Source: Trichobilharzia regenti (taxonomy: Eukaryota; Platyhelminthes; Trematoda; Strigeidida; Schistosomatidae). Taken from it: a DNA stretch of 64,000 nt. The notes under the pieces were generated by a model. That model saw nothing but the letters and a program-made list of their open reading frames with translations. It was not told the DNA's origin and made no database searches. Made by a program: the position numbers and the translations under genes. Of the stretch, positions 11,873-21,884 are shown one piece after another; position 1 is the first letter of the stretch, and each line of letters opens with the position of its first letter. Location of the stretch: the NCBI GenBank assembly GCA_944472135.2, contig OX235263.1, positions 31,115,379 through 31,179,378 of the forward strand, written 5' to 3'.

Positions 11873-12232
11873 TGTCAATGTAGTTGAAGATTGAACGATC
11901 AATTCTTGGTTGTTTGCTCAAAATCAACTTCCCCGATTTTCGCGGAGGCATCAATACGACAGTCATCGTCTCATCGGTCGCTGTTCAGAAAGAAGTCAGC
12001 AGTAAACCATCAGAAGTAATCTTGTGATTTATTATTGTAATATTTGTTGTCAGGCCTTAGTTCGCTTATTCTTTTTATATGTTGGTGTAACAATAAAGAA
12101 ATATCAAACGGCGGATCGGTGTTTTGGTTTATTCTTCCGTTATAACTAAGCGTTTCTGAAATCTTCGAAGAACAGCGTGGGCCTGAGCGTAGCGAGAGCT
12201 GGGCATTAACGGTTTATGAGACGTGATTGACA
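11873..12232 (+). repeat. LTR5, 3' LTR of the outer element
   Basis: This 360-bp LTR has TGTCAATG...ATTGACA ends. It shares LTR1-type variants (caaacggcggatcgg, ttcttttt) and not those of LTR2-LTR4. It is followed by acata, the partner of the duplication before LTR1. Confidence 0.85.
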
Positions 12233-12237
12233 ACATA

Positions 12238-13590
12238 TTATAACTTACCACTACTTATTTGCCTTACGCTGATCGATTATGCACTGTTTTTCTAAACTAC
12301 ATTTGTTTGTATCTAAAATAAAGACTCTGACAGTCTATTTTGCTTACATTTTTCCTCTGCAAAATGCTGTGACAGATGAAAGTTTCGTGATGTTCTTCTG
12401 AAAGTAGTCATTCATACCGTGACTTTGGGTGAATCGACGAATGAGTATTTGGAAAAACGTTTGTGGCATATTGCAACAGAAATTTTTAAAATAATATAAA
12501 AAATAATAATAAAATAAAAAAACAATTAAAAAATGAAGAATTCCTCCAGGCCCTTGCACAAAATAGGTAGGAGGGTGGTGGTTGCTAGTCAGCGGATATG
12601 ATGGTGGGGACATATGAGAACCACCCTTATCTGTGGGACAGCACTCTATTGCCAAGGCTCCTGAGTTCGAATGGCTTATGTGAAATGAGAGTAAATTAAA
12701 TAGGAGTAAATTTAAAAAAAATAAATCGAATTTGAAAATTGCCTAAAGCCGAAGTTTGAATACAAACTCCCGAATGATTATGTGTCCGCTACTTCAGAAG
12801 GACACCTAACTGTATACTTCAGAAGAACAGTAGACGTTATTAAGCCATGACTTTTCTTTTGCATAGTTCACGCATTTTGGCTTCTGTGTTTAACTCCTTT
12901 TCAACCTACATAAGTAGGTGAAATTATCGCCTGTCTTTCACTTATAATAATTGTTCTCAGAAAAGACTAGAATGTCGGGGAAATAATATTTCTTGAGAAA
13001 ATAAACAAGAAAAAATAATGAACTCAATGTCTGTTGTATACTTTGAACTATTAACACCTTTTTTATACTTCTGCTCCTCTGTCGGTTTTCTTGTGTCTTC
13101 TTCTCTTTTCAAAGGTACCGCCTTCAACGAAGGTACTGGTGCAGCACTGCTATTCTCCGCTAACAATTGCTAGCTCACCTGGTAAATAACGGGACCACCT
13201 ATATTATAAAATCCGCTGACAAGTTCAAAGTCGGTCTCATATACAACTGGAAATGTCACAAATATGGTGTAATTACGGGTGAATTTAAAGTATTATAGAC
13301 TTAGAAACACTTTATGTATCATTCACTGATAATTATTGTTTATTCTGCATCTCTTATGTATGATGTCAGCACCTGTACAAACATGCTACTTACCTTCCAC
13401 AACTAACGCAAACGTTTATAATTCCCGCGTGAAATTGACATGTATTTTTTTATCAATCACAGTTTATATTTGAGGCTATATTTATATTCTTATTTGTACA
13501 CTTCATTTAAAATGTTTCTCTCAGATTTAACAGTATTCAACTTATTTCTAAATTAACAAATCATATTATATGTTTCATAAGTTCTAATAC
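12238..13590. other. No gene seen
   Basis: AT-rich spacer with poly-A/T stretches (12480-12530). Two short minus-strand open frames (12344-12655, 12957-13166) show no domain, splice support or family motif and are not called. I see no RNA gene. Confidence 0.5.
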
Positions 13591-13740
13591 GTGTAAATAT
13601 GTTCATGCTTGTAAAATTGGCTGGTTTCTGTTCCAGAAATAAAATAATATTATCAACGTCCCACTACAAACGCCCACGGAGAACAAGATCGAAACCTACG
13701 TCTGAATGGGAAAATAATTACTAGAGGAGATATGATCTGG
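13591..13740 (-). pseudogene. Probable remainder of an endonuclease ORF beyond the LTR insertion
   Basis: Read on the minus strand next to the LTR element, one frame gives DHISSSNYFPIQT, which resembles the SSSDHFPI block of AP-type endonucleases. The endonuclease fragment at 17703-18297 is cut before that block. The two pieces flank the LTR element and share its 5-bp TSD, so they were probably one ORF2. The reading frame is off by one at the junction, so the gene was already decayed or decayed later. Confidence 0.45.
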
Positions 13741-14096
13741 TGTCAGATATGTTTCATAAACCGTTAATGCCCAGCTCTTGCTACGCTCGGGCCCACGCTG
13801 TTCCTTGCAGTTTTTCAGAAACGCTTAGTAACAACGGACGGAAAAACCAAAAGACCGATTGGCCAATCGAGAATTCTTTATTGTTACACTAACATAAAAA
13901 ATAATGTTTCTACTAGGGTCTGTGAACAAATATTACAATAATAAATCATTGTTACTTCTGACGATATTTTACTCTTCTTTCTGAACAGCGACCGATGAGA
14001 CGATGACTGTCGTATTGATGCCTCCGCGAAAATCGGGGAAGTTGATTTTGAGCAAACAACCAAGAATTGATCGTTCAATCTTCAACTACATTGACA
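13741..14096 (-). repeat. 3' LTR of the gag-only element
   Basis: A 356-bp LTR. Its first 150 bases on the minus strand closely match the other LTRs, but the second half is a different variant (for example a ccaatcggtcttttgg tract and a divergent stretch before AATAAAG). It therefore differs visibly from the 5' LTR of the same element, although the TSD is perfect. Confidence 0.8.
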
Positions 14097-15247
14097 TTCC
14101 CCGGCAAAAACGGGATCCAACCCTTTTTTCCTTCACGACCAATGCACGTTGACTTGGATGCCATTGCGAGAACCTGGGTCACACGGACAGAGCTGAAATG
14201 GAAAACAAACAGAAAAGCCAACACACCACAAGCATACCCACAGCACAATCTCACACATCGCTGACGACCTGCGCCTCCAGACAGAGACCTCCTCTTGACA
14301 TCTTGCAACACAATCGCCACTTGCTAGAATGACTCTTGCAGAATGCAACGTGACCATGGCAGCACCTCACGATACTCTACGCACATCCTCTTATCTACTC
14401 ACTACCAATTACCACTGCAATCGCTTGTCACTCATTCTGCCTCAGTTCTAGTAACGGTGACGCATGCGAGCCTCAGTAGTTTACACTATTTCTCCCCGGC
14501 GTGTCGGACCGCAGCTAACAATTATCTCCGTGTGCATTTCATTCTCAGCAATAGCCTAGCCTCCCCGGCGTATACGCCCTATCTGCTGTCCTTAACATCA
14601 ATCAATTCATTCATGGATGTAGAAGACTCGAAACAAATTCAGAAGTAATCACGACGAAAATTTTAACAAAATTATGCAATAACAACAAGACACGAAAACA
14701 ACAAGTAAACACAATGAATCCAAAAAACACTAATTGATATGACACACCACACATATATACAAACTGTACACAAAAACTCGCAGTTCATGTCTTGATGGAA
14801 TTCCTTTGAAGAATCGCAGGACTTACACCAGTACGCCTACAAGCCTTCTCAGGTTGACGATTGTAATTTGTGGAATGTCCGGACACAAACAAGATTAACC
14901 AATAATTACAATAATTGGAACTCACACAATTATTTAACACAAACATATGTACAATCAACACATCAAATGTTGTGGATTCTGGCACGACAAACTACCCTTG
15001 AAGAACTGTAGGACTTACAGCGGTACACCTACATTCCTTCTCAGGTTGATGATCCAAGTGGAAGTCGTCCGGACACAAACAGAATTACCAACAGCTAGAT
15101 GATAAATGATACCAATTCAGTATATACAATATGAACATATGTACAAAATCACACACCAAGCACATTGGACTGCTCATTGATGCGCCACCCTTTGAAGAAC
15201 TGTAGGACTTACAGCAGTACGCCTACAACCCTTCTCAGGTTGACGCC
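14097..15247 (-). other. 3' UTR with three stem-loop repeats
   Basis: Reading on the minus strand from the gag stop, three diverged direct repeats start near 15244, 15055 and 14865. Each holds caacctgagaagg, then gtagg...cctac-type complementary arms around a loop of about 15 bases, then attcttcaa. tttgtgtccggac separates the units. Beyond them lie about 700 bp without a recognisable protein and the purine-rich tract before the 3' LTR. The repeat pattern is visible; a structural or packaging role is inference. Confidence 0.65.
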
Positions 15248-17200
15248 CTAGGTTGGAAAATCGTCGCAGAGTTCATTTGCTAACTTCCTTCTATCAGCTA
15301 TATCCTCAAATCTGAACGGCAACACGCCCATGTCATTGTATCGTAGAATATAGATGACCAACAAACACACGACATATCTCATCAACCAAGTGTAGAAACA
15401 GAGTAATTTACACCAAAGATAATAGCATTCAAATAGTAACTTGAAACTAGAAATGCCTTTATTCATGCAAGTCAATTTAACAATTACTCTCTCGTTTACA
15501 CTTGGCTTATTCTCACTAAACTGAGCAATATCTTTCGTCTTTTCAAACGCACCAATACTATCATAGTCATTGCATAAGGCACGTGAGTTCATGGACGTCC
15601 ATTTCATTGTGGATAAAAACACCAACGATGACTGAGTGACACAAGGTGATGAACTTAGCGGTGGATCAGAAGCTGTTGTTGTTCGGCTTTCAGATAGTTG
15701 TCTAACTGCAAGATTACCACCACTGCTGTCTTTCACTACTAGTTCGGGTTTAGCACTATCATCTGATGATAGGTGGGCTACACGCTGATCAATTACACTG
15801 ACTGTCTCACAAGTATGCACACCTGGAACTGCATCTGCGTTCAATTCTACTTCACGTTCAAGTTGTACAGAACCTTTATTTAACTTAGCAGTAGTAGGCA
15901 TATCCCTCATCTCATCATGATCAACCAAAGACAAATCTGCACTATCATGATCATTATCACAAATATTCAATTTACCGTCAAGTTCATCATTTTCAAACTC
16001 TTTAATAACAGAAGTAGACAATTTTGGTTCCTCCTCACAAATCATTAAAGGTTTTATATCTTCACTCTGACTAGTTATACTTTGTAAACTTTTGGAGTCA
16101 GAACTGCACTCTGAAGCAGTAACTCTATTCTGTGACACTCTATTCAACAATGGCTTACCAGTTGCAACTACAGACTTCTTCACCGCACCGTTATCGTCAC
16201 ACAATTCGGAGTCAGGCCTGGAGTTTACATTTAGCTTATCACTGAACTTGCTCACTGGTTCACAGTTCACCTTTGTATGCACCTCTTGCAAACGTGTAAA
16301 ACACAACCGTGTTTGTCTTGCATCTTGCAACTTATCTGTTGAGGATGTACTACGAAACCTGTTACACTCACTAGGTCTATATGCATTACTAGACATCATG
16401 GAGCCTTCTCGATATCCACCTCTCTGAGGCTTATTCGTCATCAATGATTGCATTTTGCTCTCAGACTGCTCTATTCTAGGGGTGAGATCTAACAGACTGG
16501 CGAACTTGCTCATAGATTGATTGACACTAGTATTTACCAGTTTCAGGATATCATCAAACTTTGGCTCGATACCCTCATCCTCCATACGGGAGCTTATCTT
16601 CACCCACTTCCTTTGCAGTCGAGTAGGTAGACGTCTTGCTATTACTTCTAGTATAAAACTCGAGTTGAGGTCACTCATGCGATTCATCGAAATCATTCCA
16701 TTCTTGTAAATTAGCAAATTATCTAAAAACTCAGTGAGTGCCTGGGAGTCATCCTGTAATTGACCACCATTACCCTTAACAGCCTCGAATAATTTCCCTG
16801 CAATCATCGAAGGTCTTCCAAACCTTTGACGTAATATGCTCATAGCCTCGTAGTAGCCCTCTTTTGGCTTCATAAACTTACAGCACTGTATAGCTCTTGC
16901 AGCATCTCCAGTGCAATACCTCATCAAATACATTAACTTCAATTCATCATTTAATAAAAAACCACTCAACATGATCTCAAACTCCTTTACAAATTGTAAA
17001 TAATCAGCTGGGTTTCCATCAAAACACCGTGGTTCAAATTTAGGGAGTTTGATGTTCCTATTATCCCTGAACGGCGAAACAGTAACATCAACCATGTCAT
17101 GCTTAACATCAGACACATCGTTACAATTAACAGACAAGTCAACATGACTTACTTTCCTGTTTGCATCCAAGACGCTCTGTCCCTTCTTTGACCCAGGCAT
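15248..17200 (-). CDS. BEL/Pao-type Gag-like protein with hydrophobic C-terminus (intact, 650 aa)
   Basis: This is the only undamaged member of the four full-length copies. ATG at 17198-17200 is followed by MPGSKKGQSVLDANRK and the frame is open to the stop at 15248. About residues 50-200 carry the DUF1759-like gag domain of BEL/Pao elements (LPKFEPRCFDGNPADYLQF, then YCTGDAARAIQ, LRQRFGRPS and RRLPTRLQRKWV). Residues from about 220 to 560 are polar and rich in Ser, Asp and Glu. Residues near 585-625 are strongly hydrophobic (YYLWCKLLCFY...VVCLLVIYIL), compatible with a membrane segment. There is no Cys-His knuckle or protease motif. It probably forms retrotransposon particles; the role of the C-terminal segment is unknown. 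Confidence 0.75.
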   Translation of the reverse strand: MPGSKKGQSVLDANRKVSHVDLSVNCNDVSDVKHDMVDVTVSPFRDNRNIKLPKFEPRCFDGNPADYLQFVKEFEIMLSGFLLNDELKLMYLMRYCTGDAARAIQCCKFMKPKEGYYEAMSILRQRFGRPSMIAGKLFEAVKGNGGQLQDDSQALTEFLDNLLIYKNGMISMNRMSDLNSSFILEVIARRLPTRLQRKWVKISSRMEDEGIEPKFDDILKLVNTSVNQSMSKFASLLDLTPRIEQSESKMQSLMTNKPQRGGYREGSMMSSNAYRPSECNRFRSTSSTDKLQDARQTRLCFTRLQEVHTKVNCEPVSKFSDKLNVNSRPDSELCDDNGAVKKSVVATGKPLLNRVSQNRVTASECSSDSKSLQSITSQSEDIKPLMICEEEPKLSTSVIKEFENDELDGKLNICDNDHDSADLSLVDHDEMRDMPTTAKLNKGSVQLEREVELNADAVPGVHTCETVSVIDQRVAHLSSDDSAKPELVVKDSSGGNLAVRQLSESRTTTASDPPLSSSPCVTQSSLVFLSTMKWTSMNSRALCNDYDSIGAFEKTKDIAQFSENKPSVNERVIVKLTCMNKGISSFKLLFECYYLWCKLLCFYTWLMRYVVCLLVIYILRYNDMGVLPFRFEDIADRRKLANELCDDFPT

Positions 17201-17344
17201 TGTTGAACTTGACCCAATTCCAAAAACGTTCCAGATATTGCTTGTTCAAAGAGGACTTGACCGGCACCAGGAAAGATGAACGGTGACTATCCAAACTTTC
17301 ACCAACTGTCTGAATCCGCCAAATCTGTTTCTACCATCAGAAAC

Positions 17345-17702
17345 TGTCAGCCACGTCTCATAAACCGTTAATGCCCAGCTCTCGCTACGCTCAGGTCCAC
17401 GCTTTTCTTCGAAGATTTCAGAAACGCTTAGTTATAACGGACGAATAAACCAAAACACCGATCCGCCGTTTGATATTTCTTTATTGTTACACCAACATAT
17501 AAAAAGAATAAGCGAACTAAGGTCTGAAAACAAATATTACAATAATAAATCATTGTATTACTTCTGACGATGTTTCACTCTTCTTTCTGAACAGCGACCG
17601 ATGAGACGATGACTGTCGTATTGATGCCTCCGCGAAAATTGGGAAAGTTGATTTTGAGCAAACAACCAAGAATTGATCGTTCAATCTTCAACTTCATTGA
17701 CA
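17345..17702 (-). repeat. 5' LTR of the gag-only element
   Basis: A 358-bp LTR with TGTCAATG start and CTGACA end on the minus strand. It is close to LTR1 of the array and carries the AATAAAG signal. It abuts the target duplication tctgg at 17703-17707. Confidence 0.85.
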
Positions 17703-18297
17703 TCTGGAACTTTTCGACGAGTATTTGGTAACTAGTTAGGATATAATCTAGTTTTGATGACTTTCCACTAGGGCCCCACCTAGTGTCGTCTCCAACATTC
17801 TCAGTTAGTCCCGTGTTGCGAATAGTTTGCAGTAGGTTTCGGTCAAATTTTCCCTTTGCACACCCCGATCCGAGGTTCAATGATGGTACATTGAAATCTC
17901 CAGCTATGGTGATTTGGTCGTAGCCCAAATCTCGTATCCCTGTGATGGTGCTGAGCAGTAGCTGATTGTGCTCTGCCCCACAGGTGGGAGATCGGTAGAT
18001 GCCACCCAGTAAGTGCTTGGTGTGGCCTACGGTGAAATGACACCATATGGAGTCTGGGAGTTCAATAAGTGGTGGGTCTGTTGCGCGCACACATTTAAGT
18101 TGCCTATCAGAGTATATAGCAACTCCCCCTCCTTCCTTATTACCCCTGTCTCTCCTGACCAGAACCATATCACCTATACTGATTTCATTGTCGGCGATAG
18201 TGGGATATGGCCACGTTTCAGTGAGAATGATTATTTTCAGTTGAAGATGTGCCTGAAGATTTCGGAGTTCACTTACTTTTCCCCTCTCCCCCCTCAT
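17703..18297 (-). pseudogene. Non-LTR retrotransposon endonuclease fragment, interrupted by the LTR element
   Basis: The frame contains AP-type endonuclease blocks in order: IIILTETWPYP (catalytic Glu), GGGVAIYSD, LLGGIYRSP, ITIAGDFNVPSL (catalytic Asp) and LDYILTS. The final SDH block is missing here because the BEL-derived element inserted after EKFQ; the last residues of the open frame are LTR sequence read through. N-terminal and RT parts are absent. It is inactive. Confidence 0.8.
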
Positions 18298-18309
18298 ACT
18301 GCTGCATAG

Positions 18310-18640
18310 GCAAGTGACAGTGAGTCTAACAACCTAAGAGTGTTTGTGGGGTAGTTGACGTGAAGCCGTCTGCTGGTGGAGGACTTGACGTTGGCAGTCG
18401 TTGACAACTCTGTGAGAGAATCTGAACTCCTCACGTATTTTATTCGGCCTCAGTTTGACCACCTTCTACTGGTGATCCCATAAATGTATGGAGAGAGAAA
18501 GTTTGAAAGGTCAATCCCTAAATCACTAGTGAATATAGGGTAAGCCAAAATTAAGTCGCCCCTCTTCCTTCGGTTTGGTAATAAGAAGAGATTCAAATGC
18601 TCCATCTTCATATCATAAGGAAGGTGCGAGATTCAGATTT
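18310..18640 (-). pseudogene. Non-LTR RT C-terminal fragment (first of two)
   Basis: Reading the minus strand gives a HLNLFLLPNRRKRGDL-type block followed by a decayed tail. The same block (LNLFLLSYRRQRGDLVTMYK) occurs in the neighbouring fragment at 18660-19500, so this is the 3' end of a related but separate copy. There are stops and no continuous frame. Confidence 0.5.
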
Positions 18641-18659
18641 CAGATTTATTTGTTGAGGA

Positions 18660-19500
18660 TAGAGGGCTTGGAGCCTATGTTATTCCTTTCCCAGTAGATT
18701 TCTGTGGTTGTCTAAACCCTTTTTCAACGAATCAGTTGAGGTTGCAGACACCACTTCTTCTGGGAGTCGGTTTCAAGGGTTTATGACTCGATGTGAGAAC
18801 CAGTACTCAACGGCGATATGATTTCTCCTTGGCTCTTGAACTCCCCTGCTATGTCCTCTAAGATGTTCCAAACTGGTGAGGAGGAAAAAAGAGAAAAGGT
18901 CAGGTCCGTAGTCATTATTTAAAATTTTATACATTGTGACTAAATCTCCTCTCTGCCTACGGTATGACAGTAAGAAGAGATTTAAACTGTGTAGTCTTTC
19001 CTCGTACAATAGATTGGCTATGCCGTGTTGCCTTCTCTTGAACACATTCTAGAATGTGTGAATCCCCTTTTAGACAAGGACTGGCGGCCTGAATGCAATT
19101 TTCCAGTCTTTACAGTCTTCAGATACCACTGACTAATTTCGTGCCTACCCTCCGAACTCTTAACAGGGTATGTGTTTCCTTTTTAAGACAGGGACTCGCC
19201 GCTTGTATGCAGTACTCTAGATGAGGCCTGACATATGTTGCATAGAGTACTTGGAACATACTCTCATCTAATCGTTTAAAAGCACTTCGAAGTGCCCATA
19301 GCATTCGAAAAGAATTCGCTGTGGCCGATGTTTTTAAGTCATGGCTAACAACAATTCTTAAGCCTTTTTGTTCCCTAACATCTGGCAGTTCTGTGTCCCC
19401 TAGGGAGTATGACGTGTAAGACTTCTGACCTAGGTGCATTACCGTGCTTCTCTTGGAATTAATTTCTAGACTCCAAAGGTTAGCCCATTCGGCTAATGTT
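18660..19500 (-). pseudogene. Non-LTR RT C-terminal fragment (second)
   Basis: Pieces at 19119-19439 and 18773-19045 carry the post-palm region of a non-LTR RT: LEINSRES and VMHLGQKSYTSYSLG, then LWALRSAFKRLDES, YATYVRPHLEYCIQAASP, then LNLFLLSYRRQRGDLVTMYK. A frameshift near 19115 separates them. The catalytic palm and endonuclease are absent. The left arm of the large palindrome begins inside this fragment at about 19349, and its mirror at 35244-35527 carries the first part of the same fragment. Confidence 0.75.
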
Positions 19501-19894
19501 CACACACCCACTGACTGGGTAGTGGTTTTCAGGATAACCAAACACACCCGTTCCTGCCCTTTGCAAGGCGAGGCCGGAATGCAGAATCATCCTGTGGCGC
19601 GACCACTTCCATTTGGTTTGAAACCAACATAAAATCCCATTTTATTTTTGGAATAATTACTCACAACTACTTAAGTAGATCACCTATACTCAAAATGATG
19701 AGACTCTTGTACTCAGTTCTGTGGAAGTTTGATAGCTGCAGCTATCAACAAATGGATAAAGAACATGTGTTCCCGTTGTTGAGAACCACGATCACACAAT
19801 TGTTGAAATTCACAACAATCAGTTTGTTGCCCTCCTGATACTCTGAGCGCGTAGAGTTGTGATGTGCCATCTTTGGCTGCACTTATACGCTACG

Positions 19895-20010
19895 AACATT
19901 GTCTTCTTAGCAGCAACACCGGAGTCAATGGCACAATGGTAAAGACTCTCGCCGAACATGCATATGGTCCAAGGTTCGACCACTACGGACGAACACGTGA
20001 TATCTATGGT
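19895..20010 (+). repeat. tRNA-like SINE head in the left palindrome arm
   Basis: The sequence has an A-box-like ggcacaatggtaaagac and a B-box-like ggttcgacc about 35 bases later, the layout of a tRNA-derived RNA polymerase III promoter. It lies upstream of the ORF1 at 20172. It is mirrored in the right arm. No full tRNA fold is claimed. Confidence 0.4.
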
Positions 20011-20171
20011 CGGCTTGCGAAATCTATGCTACCGATATCCATGCTGAAAATTCCATACCTGTACCAAAAAAACGCTGTGAAATCAAGCAGTACGTGCTAA
20101 ATTGGTGACATTTCTGCACGTGTTTGCTCTGAAATTTACTTACGGCTTATTGCCATATAATCCTTGAAATT

Positions 20172-21641
20172 ATGGTCCAAATCTCTAAAAAACGTGTTCG
20201 TAGAAACACAATTGTTTCAGATAGTGGCTCAAATTCGCTTATAACTGCATTACCGTTGTGTAATACAGTATCAACTACTAGCTCTCAAAATGGTTTGAGC
20301 GCAGATCTCACTCTTGTGATACAGGTGAAAGATGTTCTGTTAGAGAACTCTGAGTTCTGTAAATTAAACCTCCTTTTGAAAGATATGCAGAGGCAAGTAA
20401 GTGAACTTCAGAAAAAATTAGATCAGTTTGATAGTATGTCACTGCCAATCTCAAATACCACGGAGAGCCGTTCTGATATTGACCAGGTTAAGTCTTTACT
20501 GGATGTAACTCGAAACAAGCTTTCGGATTTAGACCCAATAGCCCGTCTGTTAAAAAAGCATCCTAAAATATCTCCAGACAACCTAAATAAAGCTGAAAAT
20601 CTGCTCGGCTGCTTGGCTACGGAGGTGATGAAGTGTATAACCTCTTCTCACCAAGCTATAGTTTACAACGTCCCAGATTCTCTGCCCCTGAAAACTGTAA
20701 GACACAAAATCCTGATTTGTTGTGGCATGGCTAGTGTTCCATGTGAATGCAAAAGACTTCGTAAAAAGTCTAACCAGTCTAACTGCCCCATCATTTTTAA
20801 ATTCGGTAATTCCCTTGATGCCAGTAAGTTTACCAAATGTCAGGATCACTTAAGAGTGAATAGCAGTTATAAGTCTATAACCGTAGCTAAGAATAAAACA
20901 CCGTGTCAGCGCAGAATAATGCGTAGTAATAACCTGGTTACCTCCTCTAGCTTAGATTTACCAAAACAGGATTGTGAACAGAAACGGTCACCTAGTGCTA
21001 AAACTAGCATTCAGCAAACTACACAACAACTACGCTTACCAATAGAATTAGGAACTGATTTAGATACCAGTACTGCTGTAAATAAAGCCTCATCGAAAGA
21101 TGTTAAAATAGCTAGAACTTCTGCAAGTTGTTCTAAGAAATTTCCTCCGAAATGTAGTAACCCCACCACGATGAACAAATTTCGCAGGGTTGAGACTAAT
21201 GATGGGGAAGAATACTTTGTATTCAATAAGCCTGCTGAGAGTAAGAATATCAACAAACCGTCAGTTGTTACGAAAAACTCTTCTCGAAACACAAGTATGT
21301 CTGGAGGTTTTCAGCATGCTCTACCTTATAGAAAGTCAGACTCCAAGACTCCTAAAGTCTTGCAGCCAAAGCACCTGCCCTCACAATTCCGTTTAAGTTA
21401 TAAAAATATCACGAAGGTGTGTACCGGTATGACGAATAGCAGTTGGATGGGTAGACCTTTTGATGCTATGCTTTTTAACTGTCAACCTAGGCCCAACCTC
21501 TACTACCCTTATATCCAGGAACACATGGTAATTTTTCCAGGTGTCCCGAATCACTGGTACGACCCATGGCACCTACAACAACCTCATTGCACTCCAACCC
21601 CGATGAACGGACACCCAGGCCGATCCCCCTTTCATTCATAA
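20172..21641 (+). CDS. CR1-like ORF1 protein, left arm (489 aa)
   Basis: The ORF1 protein of a non-LTR element, expected to bind element RNA and chaperone it. It begins at ATG 20172 (MVQISKKRVRRN), as do the other two ORF1s here (MVQNSKKRVRVN, MVNQSKKRRTHS). Residues about 60-95 are a probable coiled coil (LLLKDMQRQVSELQKKLDQF). Residues about 160-225 form a conserved module, AIVYNVPD ... CKRLRKK ... CPIIFKF, with an RRM-like look. The C-terminal part is basic and Ser/Thr-rich. The frame is intact, but the ORF2 that follows is defective, so any activity would be in trans. Confidence 0.75.
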   Translation: MVQISKKRVRRNTIVSDSGSNSLITALPLCNTVSTTSSQNGLSADLTLVIQVKDVLLENSEFCKLNLLLKDMQRQVSELQKKLDQFDSMSLPISNTTESRSDIDQVKSLLDVTRNKLSDLDPIARLLKKHPKISPDNLNKAENLLGCLATEVMKCITSSHQAIVYNVPDSLPLKTVRHKILICCGMASVPCECKRLRKKSNQSNCPIIFKFGNSLDASKFTKCQDHLRVNSSYKSITVAKNKTPCQRRIMRSNNLVTSSSLDLPKQDCEQKRSPSAKTSIQQTTQQLRLPIELGTDLDTSTAVNKASSKDVKIARTSASCSKKFPPKCSNPTTMNKFRRVETNDGEEYFVFNKPAESKNINKPSVVTKNSSRNTSMSGGFQHALPYRKSDSKTPKVLQPKHLPSQFRLSYKNITKVCTGMTNSSWMGRPFDAMLFNCQPRPNLYYPYIQEHMVIFPGVPNHWYDPWHLQQPHCTPTPMNGHPGRSPFHS

Positions 21642-21884
21642 ACTCTTGCGGTGCTGACACACAAATAGATAAGGGTTACGGTGACTTTTAAAGCCATTTT
21701 GTAGTATCCCGTGACTTATTCACGATATTGCTAATTAATGCACATTCCTTAATCAATAAGATGTCTGAACTAAAGACATTATTATTAATCGCCAGGCCTA
21801 CTGTAGCTCTGATTACTTAATCATGGTGCTCATCCTCTGTACTCCATGTGCATATAGGTATCGATGATGTAAATCACGTCTCCA

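Larger units (their letters stand above)
2157..12232 (+). mobile_element. Nested, tandemly duplicated BEL/Pao-derived gag-only LTR array
   Basis: The order is LTR1-gag1-LTR2-gag2-LTR3-gag3-3'UTR-LTR4-3'UTR remainder-LTR5. The whole block is flanked by acata (2152-2156 and 12233-12237), a 5-bp TSD, so LTR1 and LTR5 belong to one outer insertion. LTR2 follows cctac (4655-4659) and LTR4 is followed by cctac (10763-10767), so an inner element inserted into the outer element's 3' UTR. LTR1 and LTR5 share diagnostic differences, while LTR2, LTR3 and LTR4 share another set, as this model predicts. The LTR3 unit repeats the LTR2 unit at exactly 2510 bp, best explained by unequal exchange between the outer and inner gag copies. 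No protease, RT, RNase H or integrase is encoded, so mobility would need an autonomous BEL/Pao partner. Confidence 0.85.
13741..17702 (-). mobile_element. Complete BEL/Pao-derived gag-only LTR element
   Basis: This 3962-bp element has LTRs at 17345-17702 (5') and 13741-14096 (3'), both with TGTCAA...TGACA-type ends. It is flanked by tctgg at 13736-13740 and 17703-17707, a 5-bp TSD that proves a single insertion. Internal sequence contains one long intact ORF (15248-17200) and a 3' UTR with three stem-loop repeats. No protease, RT, RNase H or integrase is present. Architecture resembles terminal-repeat gag-only (TR-GAG) elements described in plants. It inserted into an older non-LTR endonuclease ORF. 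Confidence 0.85.
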
